NCBI GenBank assembly: GCA_016946835.1
Contig: JACVTC010000075.1
Coordinates: 468,501-532,500 of the forward strand
Reading direction: 5' to 3'
Length of the DNA stretch: 64,000 nucleotides
Source: Neocallimastix lanati (nom. inval.)
Taxonomy: Eukaryota > Neocallimastigomycota > Neocallimastigomycetes > Neocallimastigales > Neocallimastigaceae
A program made the translations under genes and the position numbers. Of this stretch, positions 37,104 through 48,739 are shown one piece after another. The notes below the pieces were generated by a model. That model worked only from the letters and a program-made list of their open reading frames with translations, ran no database searches and had not been told where the DNA came from. Each line of letters opens with the position of its first letter. Within the stretch, counting starts at the first letter, position 1.

Positions 37104-38329
37104 TTATAATTTAACATGATATCCATGTTCATAATCTAAATTGAAGTAATAGTAAGCTTCTTTATTATCTTTATCATATACAACACTCCAAGCAGTAATT
37201 GATTGTGAAGAAGCGAAAGAGTATCTCTAATTTATTCTCTTGTCATTGTTGGATATTTTTCTAATCTTTCCTTAATAATGTTATATCTATCTTGAGTTAC
37301 AGGAAAAATTTCAATATTGTCTTCTGAGTAAATATAAACATAATTGCCATAGTAGTCACCAGGAGTTAAAAAGAAGTTTTCATTTATAGGTGAATGAACA
37401 TATGTCATTTCATTATTAATATATTCAACAACAACAGCATTTCCTTCAGCATCAGTAATAGCAAAATGATTGTATAAACCAAGAGATTGGTGCATATCAT
37501 ATTCTTTAAGAATATTAATGGCTTCTTCAACAGTAGCTGCTTTATCTAATAATAAACGAATTGCAATACTTGGGGTTATATCAGGTTTTGGAGTATCATT
37601 ATCAACGTATATAAAGCCAACCATATTAGCTGAAACAGTAAGTCCTTTTTCATTCATACCATCAACAGGAGCATAGACACTGAAATATTTGATTTCATCT
37701 TCTGTTAAACTATTATTATTATCTTTAATAAAAGATAAATTAACAGTAGAAATAGAAGAATAACCATTTTCTGGATAAGTCAATAAAACCGTAGCTTTAG
37801 AATTACTATAATCAAAATTTCGTCCAAAGTAAAAGCCATCTTCATCCTTTTTATGAACTAAAAAGGAACTACAAGCAAAACCATGATCTTCTAAGGTAAT
37901 ATTAGTATTTTCATAAAAAAAATTATTTTCTTTAAAAAACGCAATTAATTCCATAACTGAAGTAGTACCATTACGTTTAATAAATTCATCAAGACCATAA
38001 TTTCCTTCAACCTTACCAAAACGAAATCCATTATCTATTTCTTGAATTTTATCGGTAACTTCAATTTCTTTTATTACTTCACTTTTGATTAAATCATCAT
38101 TACTAATTGCGGCTTGACTTTCTTCTTCAACATAACTTAATATTTCTACACCACTATCTTCGATTATTTCTTCATTATCAGAAATTTCAATAGCAGAAAG
38201 AGTTACTTCTTCTTCTTCCTCCTGAGAAGACTTTAAAGTTTTATTAGAATCATTTTTTATTGGAGAAGATAAAACCAATAAAGCAAAGTAGATAAAAGCC
38301 AATATAATATGAGAATTTTTAGCAAACAT
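37104..38329 (-). pseudogene. Linear-amide C-N hydrolase, copy D: nonsense codon and frameshift near the C-terminus
   Basis: Starts with an intact ATG (38329) and signal peptide (MFAKNSHIILAFIYF). The frame is open for 365 codons, including the presumed catalytic Cys (GFACSSFLVHK) and FGRNFDY. At 37232-37234 the Gln codon of the TREQVRD motif has become TAA. About 20 bp further on one base is missing (AGAAGCGAAAG at 37209-37219 against AGAAGCCGAAAG in the other copies). The last 43 residues, including the equivalent of TAWSVVYD, are thus lost, although their sequence survives down to the old stop at 37104-37106. Two independent lesions argue for a pseudogene. It is closer to copy C than to A/B. 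Confidence 0.88.
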
Positions 38330-39029
38330 TTTCTTTATAATTTATTTATAACCTATTTAAATATAATAATTATAAGTGTAAGAATAAAATTTTTTAATAA
38401 AATATATAAATATAAATTTCAAAATAAAATAAAATAATAATAAAGAACAATATATGAATTACTTTTTATAATATATATTTCTATTTTAAAAATAGTTTAT
38501 TATTATTATTTTATTATTACTATAATATTTTTTCTTGTTAATATTATTACTTTTTTATTTTTAATTAATTACTTCTTTTTTATTATTAAAACTTCTAATT
38601 TTATTTCTTCAAGGAAAAAAAAAAAGTTATTTCAAGAAATATTATCCATTATATACCTTTTTTTCTTTTATTCTTCATATAATATGATAGTAATAATAAT
38701 AATAATAAAATAACAAATAAATAAATATTTAAATTATTAATGTATAGTAATTATTATAAATTATGTATAGTATTTTTTTTCTTGTATAAAATATTTAGTC
38801 ATTAAATTAATTAAATTATTTTAAAAAATAACATAAAAAAAAAGAAAAAAAAATTAAATATTATATATAATGTTATATATGTACATATACTTCAAATTTA
38901 ACAGTATGAAGTTATTATAAAAAACAGTTTTATGTTGATCATTATCTTCATATAAAAAAAAAATAAATTAAATATAGAACTATTTTAGTGATAGACATTG
39001 AATTAATTTTTTTTTTTAAAAAAAATCAA
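38330..39029. other. AT-rich 5' flank of hydrolase D
   Basis: Similar to 33638-34199. No gene. Confidence 0.65.
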
Positions 39030-39690
39030 ATTAAGGTTTCTTATACTTAATTGATCTAAATATTGGAATATTTGTATGATGAACATTTTCCCAGTAAAAT
39101 TCCTATATATTTCTCCAAGGAAGCTTATTATTGTCTTTACATATTGTTAATCTATGTGCTTTTTTTCTTTAATGAATAATGTAAAAATGTGTTGATATAT
39201 TTTTAACTAAATGAGAAATAATAAAAGAAGACTCTTTCCACTTTCTAAATCATTGAACCATTGCCTTAGTACAAAAACTAGATAAAGAGAAGGTAGAAAT
39301 AGTCCCTTTGACACATTATAAATAGTAGTATTGGTGATTTTATTTTTAAACCCAAAACTCTAAAAACAAACTAAACCCTATTTAAAAAGCAGATTGAGCT
39401 ATTTTTGTGTTTTTTTATTTATTTTTTTTTTTTTTTATTTGATCCTAGTTATGGTGCATTGTAAAGAAGTGAACTAAGAATAAAGGAGACTAAAAATGTA
39501 GCAAGGTACAATTTTATTGGTTAAAAATTTAAAGAAAATGTTAATTGTATAATTTATTTTACTGTTTATCTTAGCAATAAATGGTTCTAAATCTAATGAT
39601 TCATTAAAAAGTTATTTCAAGATATTAATATTGATTAGTGCTTGGTAGACTGTTCATGCCAATCTTAAATGTAGGATTTTCATTTAAATC
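39030..39690 (-). mobile_element. LINE remnant, RT C-terminal half (unit D)
   Basis: Second copy of the 34200-34870 remnant, with independent small changes. Minus-strand peptides recall KWKESSFIISHLVKNI and the segment around LGSNK. Inactive. Confidence 0.72.
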
Positions 39691-40915
39691 GATGTATTAG
39701 TTATTGACTATTATACAGTTAATAACAAAGAAGATTTAAATATTAAAAATTAATAAAGAATAATTTTAAAAGAAGAGAATATTTTGTGTTTTATTTTAAA
39801 AAATATTTTTGTGTTTATTTGGTTATTTGTAATCTGATTTATTACAAACCTTTACATTTATTAAATATATCTTTGAAATTTTTTAGTTCACTTAATAATA
39901 TTGTGTTATTAAAAGCGAAATTTTTGAAGGACCATATTTTATATATGTTATAATTTGTTGAATTTACCGAACATATTTTGATACCATTTTTGTCAAACAT
40001 TGATACTTTGTTTTTATTATTGTGATTAAGGAATAAAATTTTAAAAGTAAAGTATAGAGGATGTCAAAATATTTATTTCTTTTTTAAGATAATTTTGATA
40101 TGAAGATTAATATTGGAAAAAATATGTATAAGAGATGAGGATTGAAGTGATGGATCCTTATTAATAATAAAATCTAATAAATTTTGGAATAAATAAATAA
40201 GAATAAGTATTTGTATTAAAACTAAAACTGGAGATATAATTAGATATAGAGATAAAGATAGAGACATAGGAAGAAAAAAAGATAGAATTAACATTATCAT
40301 TAGATTTTTCAATATATCAGTAATATTTTAAATATCAATATTCTCATTAATTAAAATAAAAAATAGTAATTGGTATATATTTATTACTTTATCTGTTTTA
40401 AAAATAAAACAAATATAATATTAAATAAAAATACATCAAAAACATTATCCATCTTATCATTATTCAAATTAGATATCAATAAGTATAAATTATCATTTAT
40501 ATGTACTATTCAATTTTTTTTTTTAAGATAAAAAAAAATATACCCCTTGAAATATAATAATTATTAAAGGAATGATAAGTATTTCTAAAAGAGTTGAAAA
40601 GAGGACTATTTTCTTTAAAACTTTAATACAACATAATAAAGTTTTTAAATTTTTTATAAAAAAATTTTTTTTTTATTTTATTTTTTTTTTTTTTTAATTT
40701 TTTTTTTTTTTATTTTTTTTTTTTTTTTTAAACTCAAAAAAGAAAAAAAAATCTATTGATATTGTTCAAATGGAATTAAACAAGTAAAACTTAAATAAAT
40801 AAATATATATTGTTTTAGTTATAAAAAGCACTAACTTGATTAAAAAGATATAAAATATGATATATTAAATTATAACACAAAATACAAAAATAGAAGATTA
40901 AGAATCTCACTAAAA
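39691..40915. other. AT-rich intergenic DNA, no gene seen
   Basis: Long T runs near 40670-40730. A 79-codon minus frame at 40073-40312 is Leu/Ile-rich low complexity and is not supported as a gene. Confidence 0.7.
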
Positions 40916-41975
40916 TAGTAAAATATAGAAATGTAAAATAATAAAATAGTGAAATATATAGAAATATAAAATATAAAATATAGAAATATAAAATATAAAG
41001 TATAGAAATATAAAATATAAAATATAGAAATATAAAATATAAAATATAGAAATATAAAATATAAAATATCGAAATATAAAATATAAAATATCGAAATATA
41101 AAATATAAAATATCGAAATATAAAATATAAAATATCGAAATATAAAATATAGAAATATAGAAATATAAAATAATAAAATAATAAAATAGTGAAATATATA
41201 GAAATATAAAATATAAAATAATAAAATAAAAAATATAGAAATATAGAAATATAAAATAATAAAATAATAAAATAATAAAATAATAAAATAATAAAATAAT
41301 AAAATAATAAAATATAAAATAAAAAATATAGAAATATAAAATAATAAAATAATAAAATAGTGAAAATATATAGAAATATAAAATAATAAAATAAAAAATA
41401 TAGAAATATAGAAATATAAAATAATAAAATAAAAAATATAGAAATATAGAAATATAAAATAATAAATAAAAAATATAGAAATATAGAAATATAAAATAAT
41501 AAAATAAAAAATATAGAAATATAGAAATATAAAATAATAAAATAAAAAATATAGAAATATAGAAATATAAAATAATAAATAAAAAATATAGAAATATAGA
41601 AATATAAAATAATAAAATAATAAAATATAGAAATTTAAAATATAAAATATAGAAATATAGAAATTTAAAATATAAAATATAGAAATATAGAAATATAAAA
41701 TATAAAAATATAAAATATAAAATATAGAAATATAAAATATAAAATATCGAAATATAAAATATAGAAATATAGAAATATAAAATAATAAAATAATAAAATA
41801 GTGAAATATATAGAAATATAAAATATAAAATAATAAATAAAAAATATAGAAATATAGAAATATAGAAATATAGAAATATAGAAATATAAAATATAGAAAT
41901 AGTTTATTATAAAATATAAAATATAGAAATATAGAAATATAAAATATAAAATGTAAAATGTAAAATAGTAAAATA
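40916..41975. repeat. AAATATAGAAATATAAAAT minisatellite, about 1 kb, with higher-order blocks
   Basis: Arrays of GAAATATAAAATATAAAATA (period 22), including a subset whose unit begins CGAAATATAAAATAT (41068-41155). Between them are blocks mixing AAAATAATAAAATAAAAAAT with TATAGAAATATAGAAATAT in a larger repeating order (41220-41630). The (A/C)GAAATAT variants define sub-families that are themselves tandemly arranged. Confidence 0.88.
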
Positions 41976-42139
41976 ATAATACAATAAAATATAAAATGTT
42001 ATATATACCATTACATTATGTTATATATGTTATATATTATGTAGATATAGATATATAGATATATTTTTAATTTTGTGTCTGTGTTAAAATATTTTTGAAA
42101 CATGGTATAGGTTTACAAAAAAAAAAAAAAAAAAAAAAT

Positions 42140-42310
42140 TTAAATATATTTTATTATTTATTATTTATTATTTATTATTTATTATTTATTATTTATTATT
42201 TATTATTTATTATTTTTTATTATTTTATTATTTACTATTATTTATTATTTATTATTTATTATTTATTATTTATTATTTATTATTTATTATTTATTATTTT
42301 TTATTATTTT
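42140..42310. repeat. (TTATTTA)n heptanucleotide array
   Basis: Period-7 ATTATTT repeat, the complement of the arrays at 16310 and 26437, with an internal ATTTTTTATTATTTTATTA interruption that occurs twice. Confidence 0.88.
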
Positions 42311-43051
42311 ATTAAGTTTAATAGTAAAAACGAAAAAAAAAAAAAAGGAGAAAGGAAAAAAATGAATATTCTTTTAATAAAACTAAAATTTTAATTTAAA
42401 AAGGAGAAAAAAAAAAAATTAATTATCTATTTCTCTATTTATTTATTATTCAATTACTTATTTATTTAATTATTTAAATATTCAATTATTTAATATTTAT
42501 TATTCAAGTATTTATTTATTTATTTATTTATATTTCTATATATTTATTTATTTATTATTATTTATTATTTATTATATATTATTTATTATTTATTATTCAA
42601 CTAATTCAGAAATTAATAGTTAATAAAAAATAGGCATATATTTATTTATTCTTTTTCATCTCTTTAATTAAACAAATTAAAAAAAAAAAAAAAAAAAAAA
42701 AGTAAAAATAAAAAGGAATTAAAAATTAATAAAAATAATATTAAAATAATAAATAAAATGAAAATTATAAAAAATAAAATAAAATAAAATAAAATATAAT
42801 AAAATATAATAAAATAAAATAAAATAAATAAAATAAAAAATTATATATATATATCTTTATCTTTATCTTTTTCTCTTTCTCTTAATTATTATATTTATTT
42901 AAATACTTTTATATTTGCTGTTGCGGTATAGAAAGATAAATAGTAAATATATAATATATAAATAGAGAGATAGATCCTATGCATTATAAAAAAAATTATA
43001 TAGATTATCCTTAAAATATAAAAAAAAAAAAAAAAGAAAAGGGAGGAGCTT
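42311..43051. other. AT-rich intergenic DNA, no gene seen
   Basis: Low-complexity A/T, (TTATT)n and (AAAAT)n stretches only. Confidence 0.7.
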
Positions 43052-43063
43052 ACCTTTCTTAAT

Positions 43064-43068
<5 letters not shown>
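43052..43068. repeat. 17-bp target-site duplication, left copy
   Basis: ACCTTTCTTAATAATTT, repeated exactly at 43958-43974. The last T residues could partly belong to the poly(A) of the inserted LINE. Confidence 0.88.
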
Positions 43069-43107
<39 letters not shown>

Positions 43108-43957
43108 CAGGGAAGAGAATACACTTCCAAAAACTTTATTAAATTTTATTTTAAAAAATACATGTAGGTGAAAAGTACATTAGAAATTAAAAATAAAAAA
43201 TTAAAAAATAAAAAATAAAAAATAAAAAAGCTCGAAAATACTATGTATTTCGGCAAGTTGTACTATGCGGGAATTTTACCCTTCCTATCAAATAAAAAAG
43301 AAATAAAATTTAGAAGTAACATCCTTAAAATAGATAGTGTGGTGTCCACTAAACTCTCCCCGGATTCATCATTCATTGAGCTACTGGGGCGAGAATCACC
43401 CTTCGTAGTAATAGATGATAATCCTGTATTTTCATTATGCCTTATCAGTACGACGTCGACGCTCTTGGTTAAGTTTGATATTTTGCAATACCTATCAAAT
43501 AATAGCTCAAACGAACTACTTATGATAGGTATTGCATTTGTTAAGAATTCCGCCAAGCCCACAATTTTTGGAACAGGTGACTCAGATGAACCTTTGAAAA
43601 GTAGTTCATTTAAATGTCTCTGTTCCCCACTATCGAAATGTAGTTCATTTAAAACTAAAGTCCCACCAAGAAGGAACAAGTATATATAATGATTGATATA
43701 ATCTTCAAAATCAGAAATAGAGTCATAGGAAGAAAGAGGATTAAACGCTCTAATCTTCCTAAGGAATAAAACATAGAGATCATCGATGAAATTTAAAGAA
43801 TTCCATCTAAAAGATGCAAGAGCATCGCATTTAAAAATCCAATGTTCAAAAGATTGATTACCTTCACCACAACATGGGCAGGACTTTGGACAATCTTCTG
43901 AAACTCTACCCATTTTAATAGCAATAGTAGTATTGTATTTATAACCACAGCGTAAAC
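43069..43957 (-). mobile_element. Young 5'-truncated LINE insertion, 889 bp, with poly(A) and 17-bp target duplication
   Basis: Minus-strand poly(A) is the T run ending at 43104. The 5' end is at 43957, just inside RCGYKYNTTIAI, so only the zinc region and C-terminal domain were copied. Exact ACCTTTCTTAATAATTT copies flank it. The coding part has no stop or frameshift, so the insertion is recent and an active source element probably exists or existed in this genome. Confidence 0.92.
43263..43957 (-). CDS. LINE ORF2 C-terminal fragment with CCHC zinc region
   Basis: Open from the truncated 5' end (43957) to TAG at 43263. The first ATG is at 43913. The zinc region is CPKSCPCCGEG followed by HWIFKC, the Cys-x2-Cys...His-x4-Cys arrangement common at the end of non-LTR retrotransposon ORF2 proteins. 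The rest includes YLFLLGGTLVLNEL, LAEFLTNAIPIISSSFELLF and LTKSVDVVLIRH. These align in order with VFNFLLGG, TAALLQSIIP and KSVNAE of the 21006-22963 element. It belongs to a related but distinct LINE subfamily. Not a host gene; whether this truncated copy is expressed is unknown. Confidence 0.82.
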
Positions 43958-43974
43958 ACCTTTCTTAATAATTT
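43958..43974. repeat. 17-bp target-site duplication, right copy
   Basis: ACCTTTCTTAATAATTT, identical to 43052-43068. Confidence 0.88.
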
Positions 43975-44651
43975 AATTATTTAATTTTATTTTTATTTTT
44001 ACTTTTACTTTTATTTTTACTTTTTATTTTTACTTTTTATTTTTATTTTTTATTTTTAATTTTATTTTTAATTTTATTTTTAATTTTATTTTTAATTTTA
44101 TTTTCTTATAAAACAATTACAATAATATAATCATATTCTATATATATATATATATATATTTTTTTTTTCATTATCTATTAACATAATTAAAATTTATAGA
44201 TAATCATTTAATCTGATTTATATTATTAATAAAATCTATTTTTTTTTTTTTTTATTAATTTTAAAAAAATTCTTTTTATTAAAATATTATTATAATATTA
44301 TTATTGATCTTTTATTTATTTATTTATTTATTTATTTATTATTTTTTATTTATTATTTATTATTTATTATTTATTATTTATTTATTATTTATATATTTTA
44401 TTATAGATATTTTATAATATTTAGATATGGTTATAATAACTTTTCTTTTTATTTTTTTTTTAAATGATTTATCTCATTATTTGAATTATTTTATTAGTTA
44501 AAATAAATCTATAGTTAAAACAATAAATATAAATATTTATTTATTTATATTTATTTTACATTTTTACTCTTAAAAAAAAAAAATTTAGATATCATATCTT
44601 ACTTTTTTTTTTAATACTATTATTATTATTATTTGAAAATTATTAATTCAT
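43975..44651. other. AT-rich intergenic DNA with (TTTTA) and (TTATT) tracts
   Basis: Includes a TTTTTA/TTTTAA tract at 43985-44105 and (ATTT)n/(TTATTTA)n at 44310-44395. No gene. Confidence 0.75.
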
Positions 44652-45533
44652 TTAAAAAAAGTAGTATAAGAATAAAGCAGCAGTAAATAATAAGGAACTA
44701 CCAATCTTAGCAGTTAATGGACTACTACTAGGTACGTTATTGTTTTCTGTACAATCACTATCATTTAAAATGTCAAGAACATCATTGATATTATTAAATT
44801 CATTCTTTCCATTTGGACCACTGAAGATACCCATTGATCTTGCGAAATCCTTTAATTTTGGATTACTAAAACTAGAAATAGCTTTTCTATAACAATTATC
44901 TGAGTAACAAGTATCTTTAACAGCATCTCTAGTAAGTCTCTTACCCTCCATATTTAATTTAGTGATTGGACAGTATTCACCTCTACCATCTTGACCACAA
45001 GAAAGATCTACTACACTAAGAATTGCAGCAATATTTTCTTCATCAGCTTGAGCATTCTTACAATCAGTATGATCAGAAAGAGGTCTCTTAAGAAGAGACT
45101 TACATTCATCACTATTGTATACTTCACAACTCTTTTCATAATTGTTTTTATTTAAGTTTTGTGGTAAACAATCATAATACTTTTGAATAAGAGTTTGACA
45201 TTTAACATCATAGCCAGTAGCATAAGTGGTAACACAAGGATTGGTACTGTTACCATTGAGAGCTTCCATTATATCGGTATTACTATTTGGATCATAACAA
45301 CTAGTGGCATCCATGATTCTATTAATCTTTTCTCTATCTTTTTCAGAAATACCAGCTTGATTCATAGTTTCATTAAACTTTTGTCTCCAGTCTGAATTTT
45401 GAACATAGTTAGGGATATCTTGATAACCACTACTACTACTACTTGGAACGCTTGGTCTTTCATCGAAAAAACTATCTTGAGCATTAACAGAGAAAGTAGC
45501 AATTAAAGCAATAACTGGAATAGTGAATTTCAT
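44652..45533 (-). CDS. Cysteine-rich secreted protein, probably GPI-anchored; function unknown
   Basis: Intact 293 codons, ATG at 45533. Residues 1-18 form a signal peptide (cleavage likely after FSVNA). A Ser-rich spacer (30-36) follows. The mature part has 12 cysteines (79, 100, 112, 122, 136, 144, 158, 179, 188, 209, 214, 261), an even number suggesting a disulfide-stabilised extracellular fold. Possible N-glycosylation sites are NET (54-56) and NST (95-97). The C-terminus has a short spacer (NNVPSSSPLTAK) and then a hydrophobic tail (SSLLFTAALFLYYFF) with nothing after it. This is typical of a GPI-anchor signal, with the anchor site probably among the serines at 269-271. I do not recognise the cysteine pattern. 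Probably a cell-wall or surface protein. Confidence 0.85.
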   Translation of the reverse strand: MKFTIPVIALIATFSVNAQDSFFDERPSVPSSSSSGYQDIPNYVQNSDWRQKFNETMNQAGISEKDREKINRIMDATSCYDPNSNTDIMEALNGNSTNPCVTTYATGYDVKCQTLIQKYYDCLPQNLNKNNYEKSCEVYNSDECKSLLKRPLSDHTDCKNAQADEENIAAILSVVDLSCGQDGRGEYCPITKLNMEGKRLTRDAVKDTCYSDNCYRKAISSFSNPKLKDFARSMGIFSGPNGKNEFNNINDVLDILNDSDCTENNNVPSSSPLTAKIGSSLLFTAALFLYYFF

Positions 45534-45948
45534 TTTGAATAAATTGACTTATTTTGTATTTTTTTTTTTTAATTTTAATTTTTCTATTTTGTATGTGTTT
45601 TTGTTTTGAATTTTTATATTGATAATTTTTATTTTTATTTATTTACTTATTTATTTATTTATTTAAATTTATTTTCTAATTCAAAAAAAATATAAAATAA
45701 AAAAATAAAATAAAAGAAAGGTTATATTGTATATAATATATATTCGTTAGTTTTTAAGTTTTTGTTTTAAATTTATAAATTTTTTTTTTGTTCAAAAAAA
45801 AAAAAAGAAAAAAGAAATTTTTTTTTGTTTATAAAGGAATTTTTTTTGTAAATATTTTAATTTTATTGGTTAATTTTAATTAATTTTATTTTATTTTATT
45901 ATTTTAATTATTTATTTATTTATTAATTAATTAATTAATTAATTAATT

Positions 45949-45998
<50 letters not shown>

Positions 45999-46054
45999 AC
46001 ATCATATTAAACAAGGGTTCTAGTTCTCCATTTTTAACTTTTTTTTCTTGTTCC

Positions 46055-46085
<31 letters not shown>

Positions 46086-46249
46086 TTTTGTAATATAATA
46101 GAAATATATATTAAAGATATATATAAATATATTAAGCATAAATCAAAATATAAAACATCTTACATCTATTTATATATGAATTACACATATAAATATATTA
46201 AATATAGATATATTAAAACAACTTCATATAAATATTTAAATACATGAAT
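45534..46249. other. 5' flank of the GPI-type gene; AT-rich
   Basis: (TTTA)n at 45640-45665 and (TTAA)/(TTTA) tracts at 45905-45995. One short, less biased piece (46010-46035, AAGGGTTCTAGTTCTCCA) is unexplained. No gene. Confidence 0.7.
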
Positions 46250-46500
46250 TACAGAATAATTGAATAATTGAATAATAAATAATAAAAAGAGTATTTATTA
46301 ATATATATTTAGATAATAAATAAATAATAAAAAGTATATTTATTAATAAATAATTGAATAATAAATAATAAATAATAAATAATTGAATAATAAATAAAAT
46401 AAAATAATAAATAATTGAATAATAAATAATTGAATAATAAATAATAAATAATAAATAATTAAATAATTAATTAAATATTAAATATTAAATAATAAATAAG
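46250..46500. repeat. Degenerate (AATAATA)n heptanucleotide array
   Basis: Repeats of ATAATAAATAATTGAATAA type, related to the arrays near 16310 and 58320. Confidence 0.8.
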
Positions 46501-46730
46501 TTTGAAATAAGAAAAAATAAAAAATAAAAAAGATTATGCGGTTGTAATATATTATAATATATTGTCCAAATAATAAAAAATTTTTTAATCCATTAAACAT
46601 TTCACTAAATAATATATGATGTAGTACATTAGGTTATATATTATATTAATTAAAAGATATTAAATGAATGTTCAGATATTTTATATTGACTATTTGAAAT
46701 AAGTTTATTTCATATAATATATTAATATCT

Positions 46731-46885
<155 letters not shown>

Positions 46886-47511
46886 GTTAAATTAATACTT
46901 AAAGTTAAATAGTTCTGGATTACAATGTATGAAACATTATTTCTTATTTAATAAAGTTTTGTCATAAAAAATATATTATATTTAATATATTACTTATTAA
47001 TTATTATTTATTAATACATATGTATTTATTTATTTATTATTTACTTATTAATTATTTATTTATTAATACCTATTATTAATATTTATTTATTTATTATTTA
47101 TTTATTTATTTATTTACTAGGTAGTACAAATGGATATAAAAATTAAATTAAAATTAATTATTAATTAATTGATATTTTTGTACTTTTCAAGAAAATTCGA
47201 TTTTTATTTTTTAACTATCAAATATATTAAATTTAAAATAAAATTAAAATGTTCGTTTAAGCTCATCTCTCAAATTTTAATGAAATAAAAAAAATGTTAA
47301 TAGAATTGAATATATTATATTATATTATATTATATAATAACACAGTATAATTTAATATATAATATAGTATATATTAAATTAAATTAAAATGAAACAAAAC
47401 AAAACAAAAAAAAAAAATTTTTTTTTAATTATTTAAAAAAAAGTCTACACAAAAAAGTCTGAATAACAATTTATTATAATTTTTAATTTTATTATAATTT
47501 TTAATTTTATT
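46886..47511. other. AT-rich intergenic DNA, no gene seen
   Basis: Short tetranucleotide and pentanucleotide stretches, no coding signal. Confidence 0.7.
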
Positions 47512-48540
47512 TCAATCTGTACATTTTATATTCAACTTTTTATTATTTATTTTATTTTATTTTATTTTATTTTATTTTATTCAATCTGTACTTTATATTC
47601 ATATTCAACTATTTATTTTATTTTATTTTATTTTATTCAATCTGTACTTTATATTCATATTCTACTATTTATTTTATTTTATTTTATTTTATTTTATTTT
47701 ATTTTATTTTATTTTATTTTATTTTATTTTATTTTATTTTATTTTATTTTATTTTATTTTATTTTATTTTATTTTATTTTATTTTATTTTATTTTATTTT
47801 ATTTTATTTTATTTTATTTTATTTTATTTTATTTTATTTTATTTTATTTTATTTTATTTTATTTTATTTTATTTTATTTTATTTTATTTTATTCAATCTG
47901 TACTTTATATTCATATTTCTACTATTTATTTTATTTTATTTTATTTTATTTTATTTTATTTTATTTTATTCAATCTGTACTTTATATTCATATTTCTACT
48001 ATTATTTTATTTTATTTTATTTTATTTTATTTTATTTTATTTTATTTTATTTTATTTTATTTTATTTTATTTTATTTTATTTTATTTTATTTTATTTTAT
48101 TTTATTTTATTTTATTTTATTTTATTTTATTTTATTTTATTTTATTTTATTTTATTTTATTTTTATTTTATTTTATTTTATTTTATTTTATTTTATTTTT
48201 ATTTTATTTTATTTTATTCAATCTGTACTTATATTTATGTTTCTACTATTCATTTTATTTTATTTTATTTTATTTTTATTTTATTTTATTTTTATTTTAT
48301 TTTTATTTTTATTTTATTCAATCTGTACTTTATATTTATATTTCCACTATTTATTTTATTTTATTTTATTTTTATTTTATTTTTATTTTTATTTTTATTT
48401 TTATTTTTATTTTTATTTTTATTTTTATTTTTATTTTTATTTTTATTTTTATTTTCATTTTCATTTTTATTTTTATTTTTATTTTTATTTTTATTTTTAT
48501 TTTTATTTTTATTTTTATTTTTATTTTTATTTTTATTTTG
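47512..48540. repeat. Compound satellite: (TTTTA)n with seven copies of a CAATCTGTACTTTATATTCA cassette
   Basis: A conserved cassette of about 35 bp (CAATCTGTACTTTATATTCA then TATT(T)CTACTATTTA) occurs near 47513, 47582, 47638, 47894, 47971, 48219 and 48319, always in the same orientation. Between cassettes are (TTTTA)n tracts of very different length (about 20 to over 200 bp). The last third changes to (TTTTTA)n. The 106-codon Phe/Tyr frame across it is a repeat artefact. Confidence 0.9.
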
Positions 48541-48739
48541 TCAATAAATCAAAATAACAAAACATGAAAAAATATTAATTAATTTTTAAAATTAAAATAA
48601 CCAATAAATTATACTTTTTATGATTCTCAAATATATAAAATCAAATTCTTATTTTAGCTTTAAAAATTAACTCCTTATCAAATAATAAAAAATTATAATA
48701 ATAAAAAAAAACTTACATTAAAAACAATTTTTACTTCAA

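Noticed and set aside
37470-37676. 68-codon plus-strand frame opposite hydrolase D
   Set aside because: Shadow of the antisense gene; the same stretch appears opposite other copies without conservation as protein.
40073-40312. 79-codon Leu/Ile-rich minus-strand frame
   Set aside because: Low-complexity composition in AT-rich DNA, no homolog recognised, no conserved counterpart in the duplicated units.
47512-48540. CRISPR-like appearance of a repeated ~35-bp unit with intervening sequence
   Set aside because: The spacers are simple pentanucleotide runs of irregular length, and the genome is eukaryotic.
48237-48557. 106-codon Phe/Tyr-rich plus-strand frame
   Set aside because: Translation of (TTTTTA)n; no independent coding evidence.
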